Shown here: positions 1 through 7,432 of the stretch, piece after piece
How positions within the stretch are numbered: the first letter of the stretch is position 1
Layout of the letters: every line of letters starts with the position of its first letter
Source: Candidatus Omnitrophota bacterium
GTDB taxonomy: Bacteria; Omnitrophota; Gorgyraeia; Tantalellales; Tantalellaceae
NCBI GenBank assembly: GCA_013204685.1
Contig: JABMSC010000008.1
Coordinates: 1 to 16,604 of the forward strand
DNA length: 16,604 bases
Direction of reading: 5' to 3'
The notes under the pieces: model-generated
The model's input: the letters and a program-made list of their open reading frames with translations, nothing else
What the model was told of the DNA's origin: nothing
The model's database searches: none
Program-made: the position numbers and the translations under genes

Positions 1-2
1 CA

Positions 3-1448
3 ACTAAGGTAAATGTTGAAACCGCGGCTGACGGATCCGGCACGATAGTTCCCGCACAGAACGTGGCATCCGCCTCGTCGATAACAGTTTACTCGATAAC
101 AAGAGACGCCGCGGATAACTTCGTAGCCAATGTAGCTGCAGGCGCATGGGCATTAACGAGTAAGACAGGCGGAGTGGTTAATGGAGACTTAGTGGCGGCA
201 GGTGACGCAAAGAGCGCGGTGTTTACTGGTGCTGTTATAGGAACAGCTAAGATAGAGGCCACTTCCGGTGCGCTCACAAAGAATTCATCAGGGACCATAA
301 CTGTAGTGCCTGGGGGCGTTTCATATTTCACGGTTACTGGTATCAAAGACCCACAGACTTCCGGAACGTTAAGCTCCCCCAAAATTACTGCATATGATGC
401 AGCCGGGAATATAAAAACAAATTATACTGGTACTATTACTTTTACATCAACGGATCCGCAGGCGACTTTGCCGCCTCCGTATACTTTTGTAGCTGGTGAT
501 AACGGGACTGCTACATTTACGAGCGGAGTTAAACTGGTTTCTACAGGACAGCAGACTGTAACCGTGACTGATCCAACCGGGGCAACGGGATCCCAGACGG
601 TAACTGTACAGCAAGTGAATGACAATGAAAATCCGCAATATAATATACCCCCGGCAGCAGAGGATGAGGTAGCGCCAGACCCGTTGGTAGTTCCTGTACT
701 GCTTGAAGACAGCGCTGACGGGGAGCTCCCTGTTAATACGGATCCTACTGACTATGGATTTGGTGATCCGGATCAATATAAAGGGGGAGAAATAGGGCCT
801 TTTGATGTTGATCATTATATAGTTCCGCAGACATATACAACAAAGGTTAAAGTGTTAGACGGAAAAGGCGACGTGGTGCCTTATACTTCAAAGGGATTAA
901 AGCCAAACGAAAAAGTTGATCTTAAAGAAGGTGAAGAATATACCGATCAGAAACATATCGAGGGAAAAGTAGACATTGTTTCGACAGGCAAAAAAGCTAA
1001 AGGCCCTTCACTGTTTGATATTGTAAGCGGCGCCTTAGGCCGCGAAGTTGAACCTGATATCTGCCTCATAACAAAGATTGAAGGTAAGGCTATGGTAAGA
1101 AGGGCGAGTACCGGAGAATGGGTAGAAGCTGAAGAAGGTATGCTGCTTGAAGAGGGTGACGTTATTTATACTACAGAAGGTTCTTCGGTTTCAGTAAACA
1201 TCAAAGGGGAGAAACTTGTAAGCGATATTATAATTGATCCTGATTCCCAGCTTATGTTCCTTAAGATAGCCGGCGGCAAAGGTAAAGGGTCGGGACAGAC
1301 AATGCTTGATTTTGCTAAAGGCAAGATTACTGTAAATACCTCAAAGATGCAGGGCAGCGGCAAGCGATTTGAGATCAAAACTCCAACCTCAATAGTAAAT
1401 GTCCAGCAAAGTGCTCTAGAGATAGAAGTTACAGGTCTGGAATCCTAA
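3..1448 (+). CDS. Large secreted Ig-repeat protein with C-terminal FecR domain (5' end outside window)
   Basis: The frame is open from the left edge, so this is the C-terminal 481 residues of a longer protein; the GTG at 63 is only an internal codon. Residues 1 to about 105 and 106 to about 205 form two Ig-like beta-sandwich repeats rich in T, V, G and A. The second carries motifs such as 'AYDAAGNIKTNYTGTITFTS' and 'QTVTVTDPTGATG', typical of bacterial cell-surface Ig-like repeats. An acidic, Pro-rich linker follows (about 206-345). From about residue 350 a FecR-type domain appears: 'ITKIEGKAMVRR', then 'GDVIYTTEGSSVSVNI' and a terminal beta-rich stretch. FecR domains outside iron signalling are often found at the ends of surface proteins, with unknown ligand. 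Ends in TAA; no terminator hairpin is evident downstream. Exact function is not recognisable. A surface or periplasmic adhesin-like role is inference; domain identity is fairly secure. Confidence 0.8.
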   Translation, partial: TKVNVETAADGSGTIVPAQNVASASSITVYSITRDAADNFVANVAAGAWALTSKTGGVVNGDLVAAGDAKSAVFTGAVIGTAKIEATSGALTKNSSGTITVVPGGVSYFTVTGIKDPQTSGTLSSPKITAYDAAGNIKTNYTGTITFTSTDPQATLPPPYTFVAGDNGTATFTSGVKLVSTGQQTVTVTDPTGATGSQTVTVQQVNDNENPQYNIPPAAEDEVAPDPLVVPVLLEDSADGELPVNTDPTDYGFGDPDQYKGGEIGPFDVDHYIVPQTYTTKVKVLDGKGDVVPYTSKGLKPNEKVDLKEGEEYTDQKHIEGKVDIVSTGKKAKGPSLFDIVSGALGREVEPDICLITKIEGKAMVRRASTGEWVEAEEGMLLEEGDVIYTTEGSSVSVNIKGEKLVSDIIIDPDSQLMFLKIAGGKGKGSGQTMLDFAKGKITVNTSKMQGSGKRFEIKTPTSIVNVQQSALEIEVTGLES

Positions 1449-1502
1449 GAATAGAATACCGCTCCATATATAAATTCTAATATATTAATACCCCAGAAAT
1501 TC

Positions 1503-1530
1503 TTGACAAAGTAAGCCAGTATGCTATACT
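1503..1530 (+). promoter_or_regulatory. Predicted sigma70 promoter of the ilv-leu operon
   Basis: A perfect -35 hexamer TTGACA (1503-1508) is followed by a 16-bp spacer and the -10 box TATACT (1525-1530). TG at 1522-1523 gives an extended -10. Transcription would begin near 1537, leaving an untranslated leader of about 84 nt before ilvB. This is the best promoter match in the window and sits in the only sizeable gap between the surface-protein gene and ilvB. Confidence 0.75.
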
Positions 1531-1532
1531 GG
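1516..1532. promoter_or_regulatory. Candidate operator: 7-bp palindrome over the -10 box
   Basis: CCAGTAT (1516-1522) and ATACTGG (1526-1532) are perfect inverted repeats separated by 3 nt, and they cover the -10 hexamer. A dimeric regulator bound here would block RNA polymerase. No T-box, attenuator or leader peptide was seen in 1537-1620, so repressor control is a plausible alternative for this biosynthetic operon. The regulator is not in the window. Confidence 0.45.
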
Positions 1533-1620
1533 TTGACCATATTTATAAAATAAGGTAAGATATCCGACATAATTAGGAAATAAAAATAATAATAAATATA
1601 ACTTAGGGGAGAAAGAAGAA

Positions 1621-3315
1621 ATGGCAAAAATTACAGGTTCAGAAATTTTCATAAAAAGCCTTTGTGAGGAAAAAGTTAAGCATATTTTTGGGTATCCCGG
1701 TGGTGTGCTCCTGCCTCTTTTTGACAAACTTTATGATGAAAAGTCTATTACCTTTCATTTAACCCGTCACGAACAGGGTGCAGCTCATGCTGCCGATGGT
1801 TACGCAAGGGCTACGGGTGAGGTTGGTGTGTGTATTGCAACATCCGGTCCCGGGGCGACTAATCTTGTTACGGGAATAGCGACGGCGCACATGGACTCCA
1901 TTCCGATAGTTGCTGTTACAGGACAGGTTAAGAGCACCCTTATAGGTAACGATGCATTCCAGGAAGCTGACATGGTGGGCATAACCCGCCCAATAACAAA
2001 GCATAATTATCTTGTTAAGGATGTTAGGGACCTGGCACAGACAGTTAAAGAGGCTTTTCATATAGCGAGTACCGGCCGGCCCGGACCGGTTCTTATAGAT
2101 CTTCCGGTGGATGTTCAGCTGGCAGAGGCTGATTTCAAGTATCCTAAAACGATAGATATGAAAAGTTATAAGCCGACATATGAGGGGCATGCGGGGCAAA
2201 TAAAGAAAATAGTAAAGGCTATTGAAAAAAGTGAAAAACCGCTTATCTATGCCGGTGGGGGAGTTATTTTGTCTGACGCCAGCGGCGAACTTACCGCATT
2301 CGCCAAAAAAGCGAATATACCGATCACAACTACTATGATGGGGCTGGGGGCTTTCCCACAGAATAATAAATTAGATCTGGGAATGCTGGGCATGCACGGC
2401 ACGGCTTACGCGAATCTCGCAGTGCAGGAAGCGGACCTCATAATTGCCATAGGTGCAAGGTTTGATGACAGGGTTACGGGTCGCCTGGACACTTTTGCGC
2501 CGAACGCAAAGATTGTGCATGTGGATATTGACCCATCGAGTGTGAGTAAGAACGTTAATGTGGATATACCTGTTATAGGTGATGCAAAGGTCGTGCTTAA
2601 GGAACTTAACAAGCACATTAAAAAAAGGGACTATAGTAAATGGCACAATACAATAAAGAAATGGAAGAAGGAGCTTCCGCTTACGTATAAAAATGATAAT
2701 AAGCTCAGGCCGCAGTATGTTGTTGAGGAAATCAACAACCTTACTAAGGATGAGAACGTTATAATCGCAACCGAGGTTGGTCAGAACCAGATGTGGGCTG
2801 CGCAGTATTACACTTACACCAAGCCGAGAACCTGGATCTCGAGCGGAGGACTCGGCACGATGGGGTATGGTTTTCCGGCGGCTATTGGCGCTCAGATCGG
2901 TAAGCCTGATGCGATAGTATTTGATATTGCCGGTGACGGAAGTATACAGATGAATATACAGGAGCTGGCCATGGCTGTTATTGAAAAGATCCCTGTTAAA
3001 ATAGCGATCCTTAACAATGGCTGTCTCGGGATGGTGCGCCAGTGGCAGGAGCTTTTTTATAACAGGCGCTATGCTTTTACCACTCTGGCCGAGGACCGCA
3101 CTAACTACCATCCTGATTTCGTGAAACTTGCGGAAAGTTACGGGGCTAAAGGTATCAGGGTTACTGAAAAAGAGGATGTAAAGGAAGCTATTAAGGCGTC
3201 ACTAAAGGAAAAGGGGCCGGTTATAATTGATTTTATCGTTGAAAGGGAAGAGAACGTTTTCCCTATGGTGCCTGCGGGTGAATCGATAGATAGAATGATG
3301 CATGGGTTGGCTTAG
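1621..3315 (+). CDS. ilvB: Acetolactate (acetohydroxyacid) synthase, large catalytic subunit
   Basis: Catalyses the thiamine-diphosphate-dependent condensation of two pyruvates to 2-acetolactate (or pyruvate plus 2-oxobutyrate to acetohydroxybutyrate), the first shared step of valine, leucine and isoleucine synthesis. The 564 residues match the usual length. The catalytic Glu51 lies in 'RHEQGAAHAADGYARATG'. The ThDP/Mg motif runs from G438-D439-G440 to N465-N466 ('GDGSIQMN...LNNGCLGMVRQWQE'). The central FAD-binding region and the C-terminal 'VFPMVPAGESIDRMMHG' are also typical. The start is supported by AGGGGAG at 1605-1611, nine bases upstream. It is followed 48 bp later by its regulatory subunit, as in most bacteria. 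First gene of the operon after the promoter at 1503-1530. Ends in TAG directly after the family's normal C-terminus, so TAG acts as a true stop here. Confidence 0.97.
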   Translation: MAKITGSEIFIKSLCEEKVKHIFGYPGGVLLPLFDKLYDEKSITFHLTRHEQGAAHAADGYARATGEVGVCIATSGPGATNLVTGIATAHMDSIPIVAVTGQVKSTLIGNDAFQEADMVGITRPITKHNYLVKDVRDLAQTVKEAFHIASTGRPGPVLIDLPVDVQLAEADFKYPKTIDMKSYKPTYEGHAGQIKKIVKAIEKSEKPLIYAGGGVILSDASGELTAFAKKANIPITTTMMGLGAFPQNNKLDLGMLGMHGTAYANLAVQEADLIIAIGARFDDRVTGRLDTFAPNAKIVHVDIDPSSVSKNVNVDIPVIGDAKVVLKELNKHIKKRDYSKWHNTIKKWKKELPLTYKNDNKLRPQYVVEEINNLTKDENVIIATEVGQNQMWAAQYYTYTKPRTWISSGGLGTMGYGFPAAIGAQIGKPDAIVFDIAGDGSIQMNIQELAMAVIEKIPVKIAILNNGCLGMVRQWQELFYNRRYAFTTLAEDRTNYHPDFVKLAESYGAKGIRVTEKEDVKEAIKASLKEKGPVIIDFIVEREENVFPMVPAGESIDRMMHGLA

Positions 3316-3363
3316 TTAAGGGGCGCTAGCCTGACCGCAATACTAGAAACAGGGGGAGTTGTA

Positions 3364-3843
3364 ATGGAGAATTTTGTTATATCAGCATTAGTTGAGAATA
3401 AGTTCGGTGTTTTAGCCAGGGTCGCGGGGCTTTTCAGCGCCCGTGGGTTCAATATTAAGTCACTCGCTGTCGGTGAAACGGAAGACCCGGAGGTCTCCCG
3501 CATGACAATAGTTGCTGAAGCAGATGAAAAGATACTGGAACAGATCAAAAAACAGCTCAATAAGCTTATCAATGTTATAAAGGTCCAGGATCTTACCGGA
3601 GCTGACTGTGTCGATAAAGAGCTTATTCTTATTAAAGTAAAAAGTGGAACTGCCAAAGCGCGTGAAAAAATCGTACAGGTAGTAGATTCAATGGGAGCAG
3701 AGATCGTAGATATCGGGAAAAAGTCTGTCACCATTGAAGAGACTGGTGACGAGCATAAGATAAATGCTCTTATAGAGCTTGTACGCCCGTATGGGATACT
3801 GGAGATAGCAAGGACTGGGAAGATAGCGCTGCAAAGCGAATAA
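3364..3843 (+). CDS. ilvN: Acetolactate synthase, small regulatory subunit
   Basis: Regulatory partner of IlvB that activates the catalytic subunit and, in characterised enzymes, confers valine feedback inhibition. The 159 residues contain an N-terminal ACT domain (about 2-75, 'SALVENKFGVLARVAGLFSA') and the C-terminal ALS_ss domain (about 83-157), so this is the two-domain bacterial form. G15 and N30 (in 'RGFNIKSLAVG') occupy positions that match the valine-binding Gly14 and Asn29 of E. coli IlvH. Sensitivity to valine is therefore likely, though inferred. AGGGGGAG at 3351-3358 is a good ribosome binding site for this ATG. The gene sits between ilvB and ilvC. The symbol could equally be ilvH, depending on naming convention. 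Confidence 0.95.
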   Translation: MENFVISALVENKFGVLARVAGLFSARGFNIKSLAVGETEDPEVSRMTIVAEADEKILEQIKKQLNKLINVIKVQDLTGADCVDKELILIKVKSGTAKAREKIVQVVDSMGAEIVDIGKKSVTIEETGDEHKINALIELVRPYGILEIARTGKIALQSE

Positions 3844-3868
3844 TAAATAAAAAAAAAGGAGAAGAACG

Positions 3869-4858
3869 ATGGCAAAGATGTATTATGACAAAGACGCAAA
3901 TCTGGATCTGATAAAAACAAGCAAGATAGCTATAATTGGTTATGGCATTCAGGGCCGTGGCCAGTCTTTATGTTTGAGAGATAGCGGTCTTGATGTTGTT
4001 GTGAGTGAACTTGAGGGGACGCCTAATTATGAGCAGGCGGTAAAAGACGGCTTCAATGTAGTTTCGGCTGATGAAGCGGCAAAACAGGGGGATATTATTC
4101 AGATCCTTACGCAGGACCATGTTCAGGCAGCTGTGTACACCAAAGCTATAGAACCAAATCTTTCAGAAGGGAAATCTCTTGTTTTTTCCCATGGGTTCAA
4201 CATACATTTCAAGCAGATAGTCCCGCCTGAAAATGTGGATGTTTTTATGATTGCGCCCAAGGGGCCGGGAGCTCTCGTAAGAGAGATGTATGAACAGGGT
4301 AAAGGCGTGCCCAGTCTTATCGCCATATACCAGGACGCCAGCGGGCAGGCAAAAGACAAGGCCCTTGCATATGCTAAGGGTATAGGCGGAACAAGAGCGG
4401 GCGTGATCGAGACAACCTTCAAGGAAGAAACGGAAACGGATCTCTTTGGGGAGCAGGCCGTACTTTGCGGCGGAACTGCGGAACTCATAAAGGCAGGGTT
4501 CGATACTCTTGTTGAGGCAGGGTATCAGCCGGAGATAGCTTACTTCGAATGTCTTCATGAGCTGAAGCTTATAACCGACCTTGTTTATAAATACGGCATA
4601 TCCGGCATGCGAAGCAGGGTTTCGGATACGGCCGAGTACGGGGATATCACAAGAGGTAAAAGAGTCGTGAGCAAAGAAACGCGCCGGGAGATGCAATAGA
4701 TCCTTGGCGAGATCCAGTCCGGAAGCTTTGCAAGGGAATGGATAAAAGAAAACGAAGACGGAAGGCCTAATTACAATAAGATAACTGAAGAAGAAAAGAA
4801 TCACAAGATCGAAACGATAGGCAAGGAACTGCGCAGCATGATGCCCTGGATGGATTGA
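3869..4858 (+). CDS. ilvC: Class I ketol-acid reductoisomerase interrupted by an in-frame TAG at codon 277
   Basis: Converts 2-acetolactate to 2,3-dihydroxyisovalerate (Mg2+ and NAD(P)H), the second step of valine/leucine synthesis. AGGAG at 3857-3861 supports the start. A Rossmann motif 'GYGIQGRGQS' (24-33) is followed by the knotted helical domain. H108 and the metal/substrate residues D191, E195, E227, E231 and S252 are all present. Translation stops at TAG 4697-4699 after 276 residues. The same frame then stays open for 52 codons to TGA (4856-4858) and encodes the conserved class I tail: 'EIQSGSFAREWI', a 'GRPNYN' segment, 'HKIETIGKELRSMMPW'. Read through, the product would be 329 residues, the normal class I length. 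The change could be a nonsense mutation, assembly or base error, or natural suppression. The loop after strand beta2 is unusually acidic (see findings). Confidence 0.9.
4697..4699 (+). other. In-frame amber codon inside ilvC
   Basis: The codons around it read ATG CAA TAG ATC CTT, in the helix just before the conserved 'EIQSGSFAREW' segment. Related KARIs have a variable, often Lys or Asn-like residue here, so a single change (for example AAG or CAG to TAG) would explain it. TAG terminates ilvB, pilD, aroC, aroK, topA and xerC in this window, so it is not a general sense codon. Confidence 0.9.
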
Positions 4859-4863
4859 AGTTG

Positions 4864-4949
4864 AATGCTCGAGATGTTTTTCGCGGGAAACAATAATTGG
4901 GGACGTGCCACTCGGGGACACACCATGCGTTCAAAACATCTCAAACATT
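4864..4949. mobile_element. 86-bp MITE/REP-like element with terminal inverted repeats
   Basis: The ends AATGCTCGAGATGTTTT (4864-4880) and AAAACATCTCAAACATT (4933-4949) are inverted repeats matching at 15 of 17 positions, including a perfect 10-bp core. Inside are two imperfect direct units, GGGGACGTGCCACT (4899-4912) and GGGGACACACCATG (4914-4927), that share GGGGAC-NNN-CCA. It fills the ilvC-leuA gap and ends a few bases before the leuA ribosome binding site. No transposase is encoded. Mobility is inferred from structure alone. Confidence 0.5.
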
Positions 4950-4969
4950 GCATTGGAAGAGAGGGAGCT

Positions 4970-6520
4970 ATGAATAAAAATAAAATTATTATTTTTGACA
5001 CCACTTTACGCGACGGCGAGCAAACTCCAGGAGCCAGTCTAAACGTCAATGAAAAGCTAAAAATAGCTTTTCAGCTTGAGAGACTTGGGGTAGATGTAAT
5101 TGAAGCGGGATTTCCCAGAACGAGCCCCGGCGACCTTGAAGCCGTTAAGACTGTTGGCAAGCATCTTAAAAAACCTGTTATATGCGGACTGGCCAGGGCC
5201 ACGAAACAGGATATCGATGACGCGTATAAGGCTTTGAAAAGTGCTAAGAAGCCCCGGATCCATGTGTTTTTGGCTACGTCCAAGATCCACCGGCAGTACA
5301 AACTGAAAAAAGCCAAGGAAGAGATATTAAAGACATCCGTGGATGCGGTTAAGTATGCCCGGAAGAAAGTCTCTGACATAGAATTCTCTCCGGAAGACGC
5401 TTCCCGAACGGAACTTGACTTTCTGGCTAAGGTGGTTGAGGAAGTTATTAAGGCCGGCGCGACTACGGTAAACATTCCCGACACTGTCGGGTACGCCGTT
5501 CCTCAAGAGTTCGGAAGCACTATAAAATATCTCACCGAAACCGTTCCGAATATAAATAAGGCAGTAATAAGCGCTCACTGCCATAATGACCTGGGGCTTG
5601 GGGTGAGTAATTCTTTAGCCGCAGTTCTTAATGGAGCCCGACAGATAGAATGTACTATCAACGGTTTAGGCGAGAGAGCCGGTAATGCCGCGTTGGAAGA
5701 AGTGGTGATGGCGATCAATATGCGTAAAGACATCTTTGGGAAAATGAGCACTAATATTAAGACCAAAGAGCTGTATAAGACGAGTAAACTCGTCAGCAAG
5801 CTCACAGGTATTATGCCGCAGCCCAACAAAGCCATTATCGGAGAGAATGCTTTCAGCCACGAGGCTGGCATCCATCAGGACGGCGTTATGAAAAAACGTG
5901 TTACCTATGAAATTATCCGTCCGCAGGATGTGGGTTTCAAGGGAAGCAAGCTTGTTCTGGGGAAACTTTCCGGACGACACGCGTTTTCCCAGAGGCTGAA
6001 AGAACTGGGGTATGAGCTTACAGACAGGGAATTGAACCAGGCATTTACCCGCTTTAAAGAGCTCGCAGATAAAAAGCCAAAGATATTTGATGAGGATCTT
6101 GCAACTATAGTCGAAGATGAGCTTGCGACAGTCACTGAAAGATATAAACTTCTCAATTTTCAGGTAACAAGCGGCAAGAATCTCAAACCATTGGCTACGA
6201 TCGAGCTTAAAGACGGGAGAGAAAAACTGAATGTAACTGCTACAGGGGACGGTCCTATCGATGCCTGTTTTAAAACTCTGGACAAAGCCTGTGGCGTTAA
6301 GGGGAGACTCATAGATTATAAGGTGAGTGCCGTAACAAGCGGTAAAGACGCACTTGGTGAAGCGAGTGTTAAAATAAAATTCAAGGATAGTGTCATTATC
6401 GGTCGTGGATCAAGTACCGATGTTATAGAAGCGAGTATTATAGCGTATATGAATGCGATCAACAGGTTCTTGCTTCGAGCGGAGAAACTGAAGGGTAAAA
6501 AAGGTAAAAAGAAAAAGTAA
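4970..6520 (+). CDS. leuA: 2-isopropylmalate synthase
   Basis: Condenses acetyl-CoA with 2-oxoisovalerate to 2-isopropylmalate, the committed step of leucine synthesis. From the ATG at 4970 the protein has 516 residues, standard for bacterial LeuA. The N-terminal TIM barrel starts at once with 'FDTTLRDGEQTPGASLN' (metal Asp10, Arg14). H203 and H205 in 'SAHCHNDLGLGVSN' complete the divalent-metal site, and 'CTINGLGERAGNAALEE' is the family signature. The C-terminal region (from about residue 385) is the LeuA regulatory domain that binds leucine in studied enzymes. An upstream in-frame ATG at 4865 would add 35 residues. I rejected it because those codons lie in the repeat element at 4864-4949, while 4970 has a purine-rich Shine-Dalgarno stretch at 4955-4967 and begins exactly at the domain start. 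Last gene of the ilv-leu cluster. Confidence 0.95.
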   Translation: MNKNKIIIFDTTLRDGEQTPGASLNVNEKLKIAFQLERLGVDVIEAGFPRTSPGDLEAVKTVGKHLKKPVICGLARATKQDIDDAYKALKSAKKPRIHVFLATSKIHRQYKLKKAKEEILKTSVDAVKYARKKVSDIEFSPEDASRTELDFLAKVVEEVIKAGATTVNIPDTVGYAVPQEFGSTIKYLTETVPNINKAVISAHCHNDLGLGVSNSLAAVLNGARQIECTINGLGERAGNAALEEVVMAINMRKDIFGKMSTNIKTKELYKTSKLVSKLTGIMPQPNKAIIGENAFSHEAGIHQDGVMKKRVTYEIIRPQDVGFKGSKLVLGKLSGRHAFSQRLKELGYELTDRELNQAFTRFKELADKKPKIFDEDLATIVEDELATVTERYKLLNFQVTSGKNLKPLATIELKDGREKLNVTATGDGPIDACFKTLDKACGVKGRLIDYKVSAVTSGKDALGEASVKIKFKDSVIIGRGSSTDVIEASIIAYMNAINRFLLRAEKLKGKKGKKKK

Positions 6521-6538
6521 TCATACTTATCTCTTATT

Positions 6539-7426
6539 ATGCAAAATACCGACAACAAAACATACGGTCTTATGGGGAAGAATATAAGTTATTCTCTATC
6601 CCCGGTTATGCATAACGCGGCTTTTAAGCATTTTAATATTCCACAGAAGTATGAGATCTTTGATATTGAGGAAAACGAGGTCTATGATTTTTTTCAGAAT
6701 AGGATCTGGAAGAGCCGCGAGGCGGGTGTGAATGTAACGGTTCCCTATAAGATAAAAATGAAAAATATCCTGGAGGAACATAATGCCGATATGGATTCTC
6801 TTGTGAATATCCTGGGCTCTTTAAATACAATAAGATCGGATGGCAGACAACTTTATGGATACAATACTGACGTAAAAGGTTTTTATGAATCTCTCGTTGA
6901 AGATACGGGAGCCGACACTAAAGGCAAAAAGATCTTTATTTTCGGAGCAGGCGGCGCAGGCCGGGCGATATGTATTTATCTTGCCTTAAAAGCTGACCCA
7001 GCCGGTATAAGCGTATATGATATTGATAGACGGAAGGTTGATTCCTTAAAGGATATGATCGGATCAAGCAGGGTGGGCAGCTTGATCGACTTTGTAGAGT
7101 CGCCCAACGATATTTCCTGGAGCATGAAAGGTTGTGATCTCGTAATAAACGCGACCACGCTCGGAACAAAAGAGAACGATCCGGCGCCCTTTGATCTTGA
7201 TCTATTAAGGGAAAGCATGGCTGTATACGACCTGGTATATGCCCGAGAAACCGAACTCGTCAAATACGCTAAAGAAAACGGACTTACAGCCTCCGGTGGA
7301 CTGGGGATGCTTGTGAATCAAGCGGCTCTTGCTTTTGAAATATGGACGGAAAAGCCGTTTGTGGAAGTTAAGAAGGTTATGAGGGAGGCGGCTGAGGAAG
7401 ATCTGGGGAGAAGGAAAAAGGGATAA
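6539..7426 (+). CDS. aroE: Shikimate dehydrogenase
   Basis: Reduces 3-dehydroshikimate to shikimate with NADPH in the shikimate pathway to chorismate. The 295 residues have the two expected domains. The N-terminal substrate domain shows 'YGLMGKNISYSLSPVMHN' (shikimate-binding S19 and S21), 'NVTVPYK' with catalytic K71, and 'NTD' with catalytic D111. The Rossmann domain starts at 'GAGGAGRA' (136-143), followed by 'VINATTLG' and the closing 'GGLGMLVNQAALAFEIW'. No clear Shine-Dalgarno precedes the ATG; the 18-nt gap after the leuA stop is pyrimidine-rich. Translation may be coupled to leuA or initiated weakly. It is slightly longer than the usual 270-280 residues, with a basic C-terminal tail. 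The following pilD starts 6 nt after its stop, suggesting one transcript. Confidence 0.93.
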   Translation: MQNTDNKTYGLMGKNISYSLSPVMHNAAFKHFNIPQKYEIFDIEENEVYDFFQNRIWKSREAGVNVTVPYKIKMKNILEEHNADMDSLVNILGSLNTIRSDGRQLYGYNTDVKGFYESLVEDTGADTKGKKIFIFGAGGAGRAICIYLALKADPAGISVYDIDRRKVDSLKDMIGSSRVGSLIDFVESPNDISWSMKGCDLVINATTLGTKENDPAPFDLDLLRESMAVYDLVYARETELVKYAKENGLTASGGLGMLVNQAALAFEIWTEKPFVEVKKVMREAAEEDLGRRKKG

Positions 7427-7432
7427 ATTTTT

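Noticed and set aside
1537..1620. T-box, leader peptide or attenuator for the ilv operon
   Set aside because: The leader is short and AT-rich, has no ATG with a run of Ile, Val or Leu codons, and shows no paired hairpins.
2371..3111. 246-codon open frame on the - strand inside ilvB
   Set aside because: It lies wholly opposite a strongly conserved gene, has no ribosome binding site, and its protein has no recognisable domain; the same applies to the other antisense frames.
4697..4699. Genome-wide reassignment of TAG to a sense codon, or pyrrolysine insertion
   Set aside because: TAG ends ilvB, pilD, aroC, aroK, topA and xerC right after their normal C-termini. No Pyl-specific enzyme context is visible, KARI does not use Pyl, and the only hairpin after the codon is a weak 5-bp CCTTG/CAAGG stem.
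4865..4969. Upstream ATG at 4865 as the leuA start
   Set aside because: These 35 codons fall in the inverted-repeat element, encode nothing LeuA-like, and lack a good ribosome binding site; 4970 begins exactly at the conserved domain.
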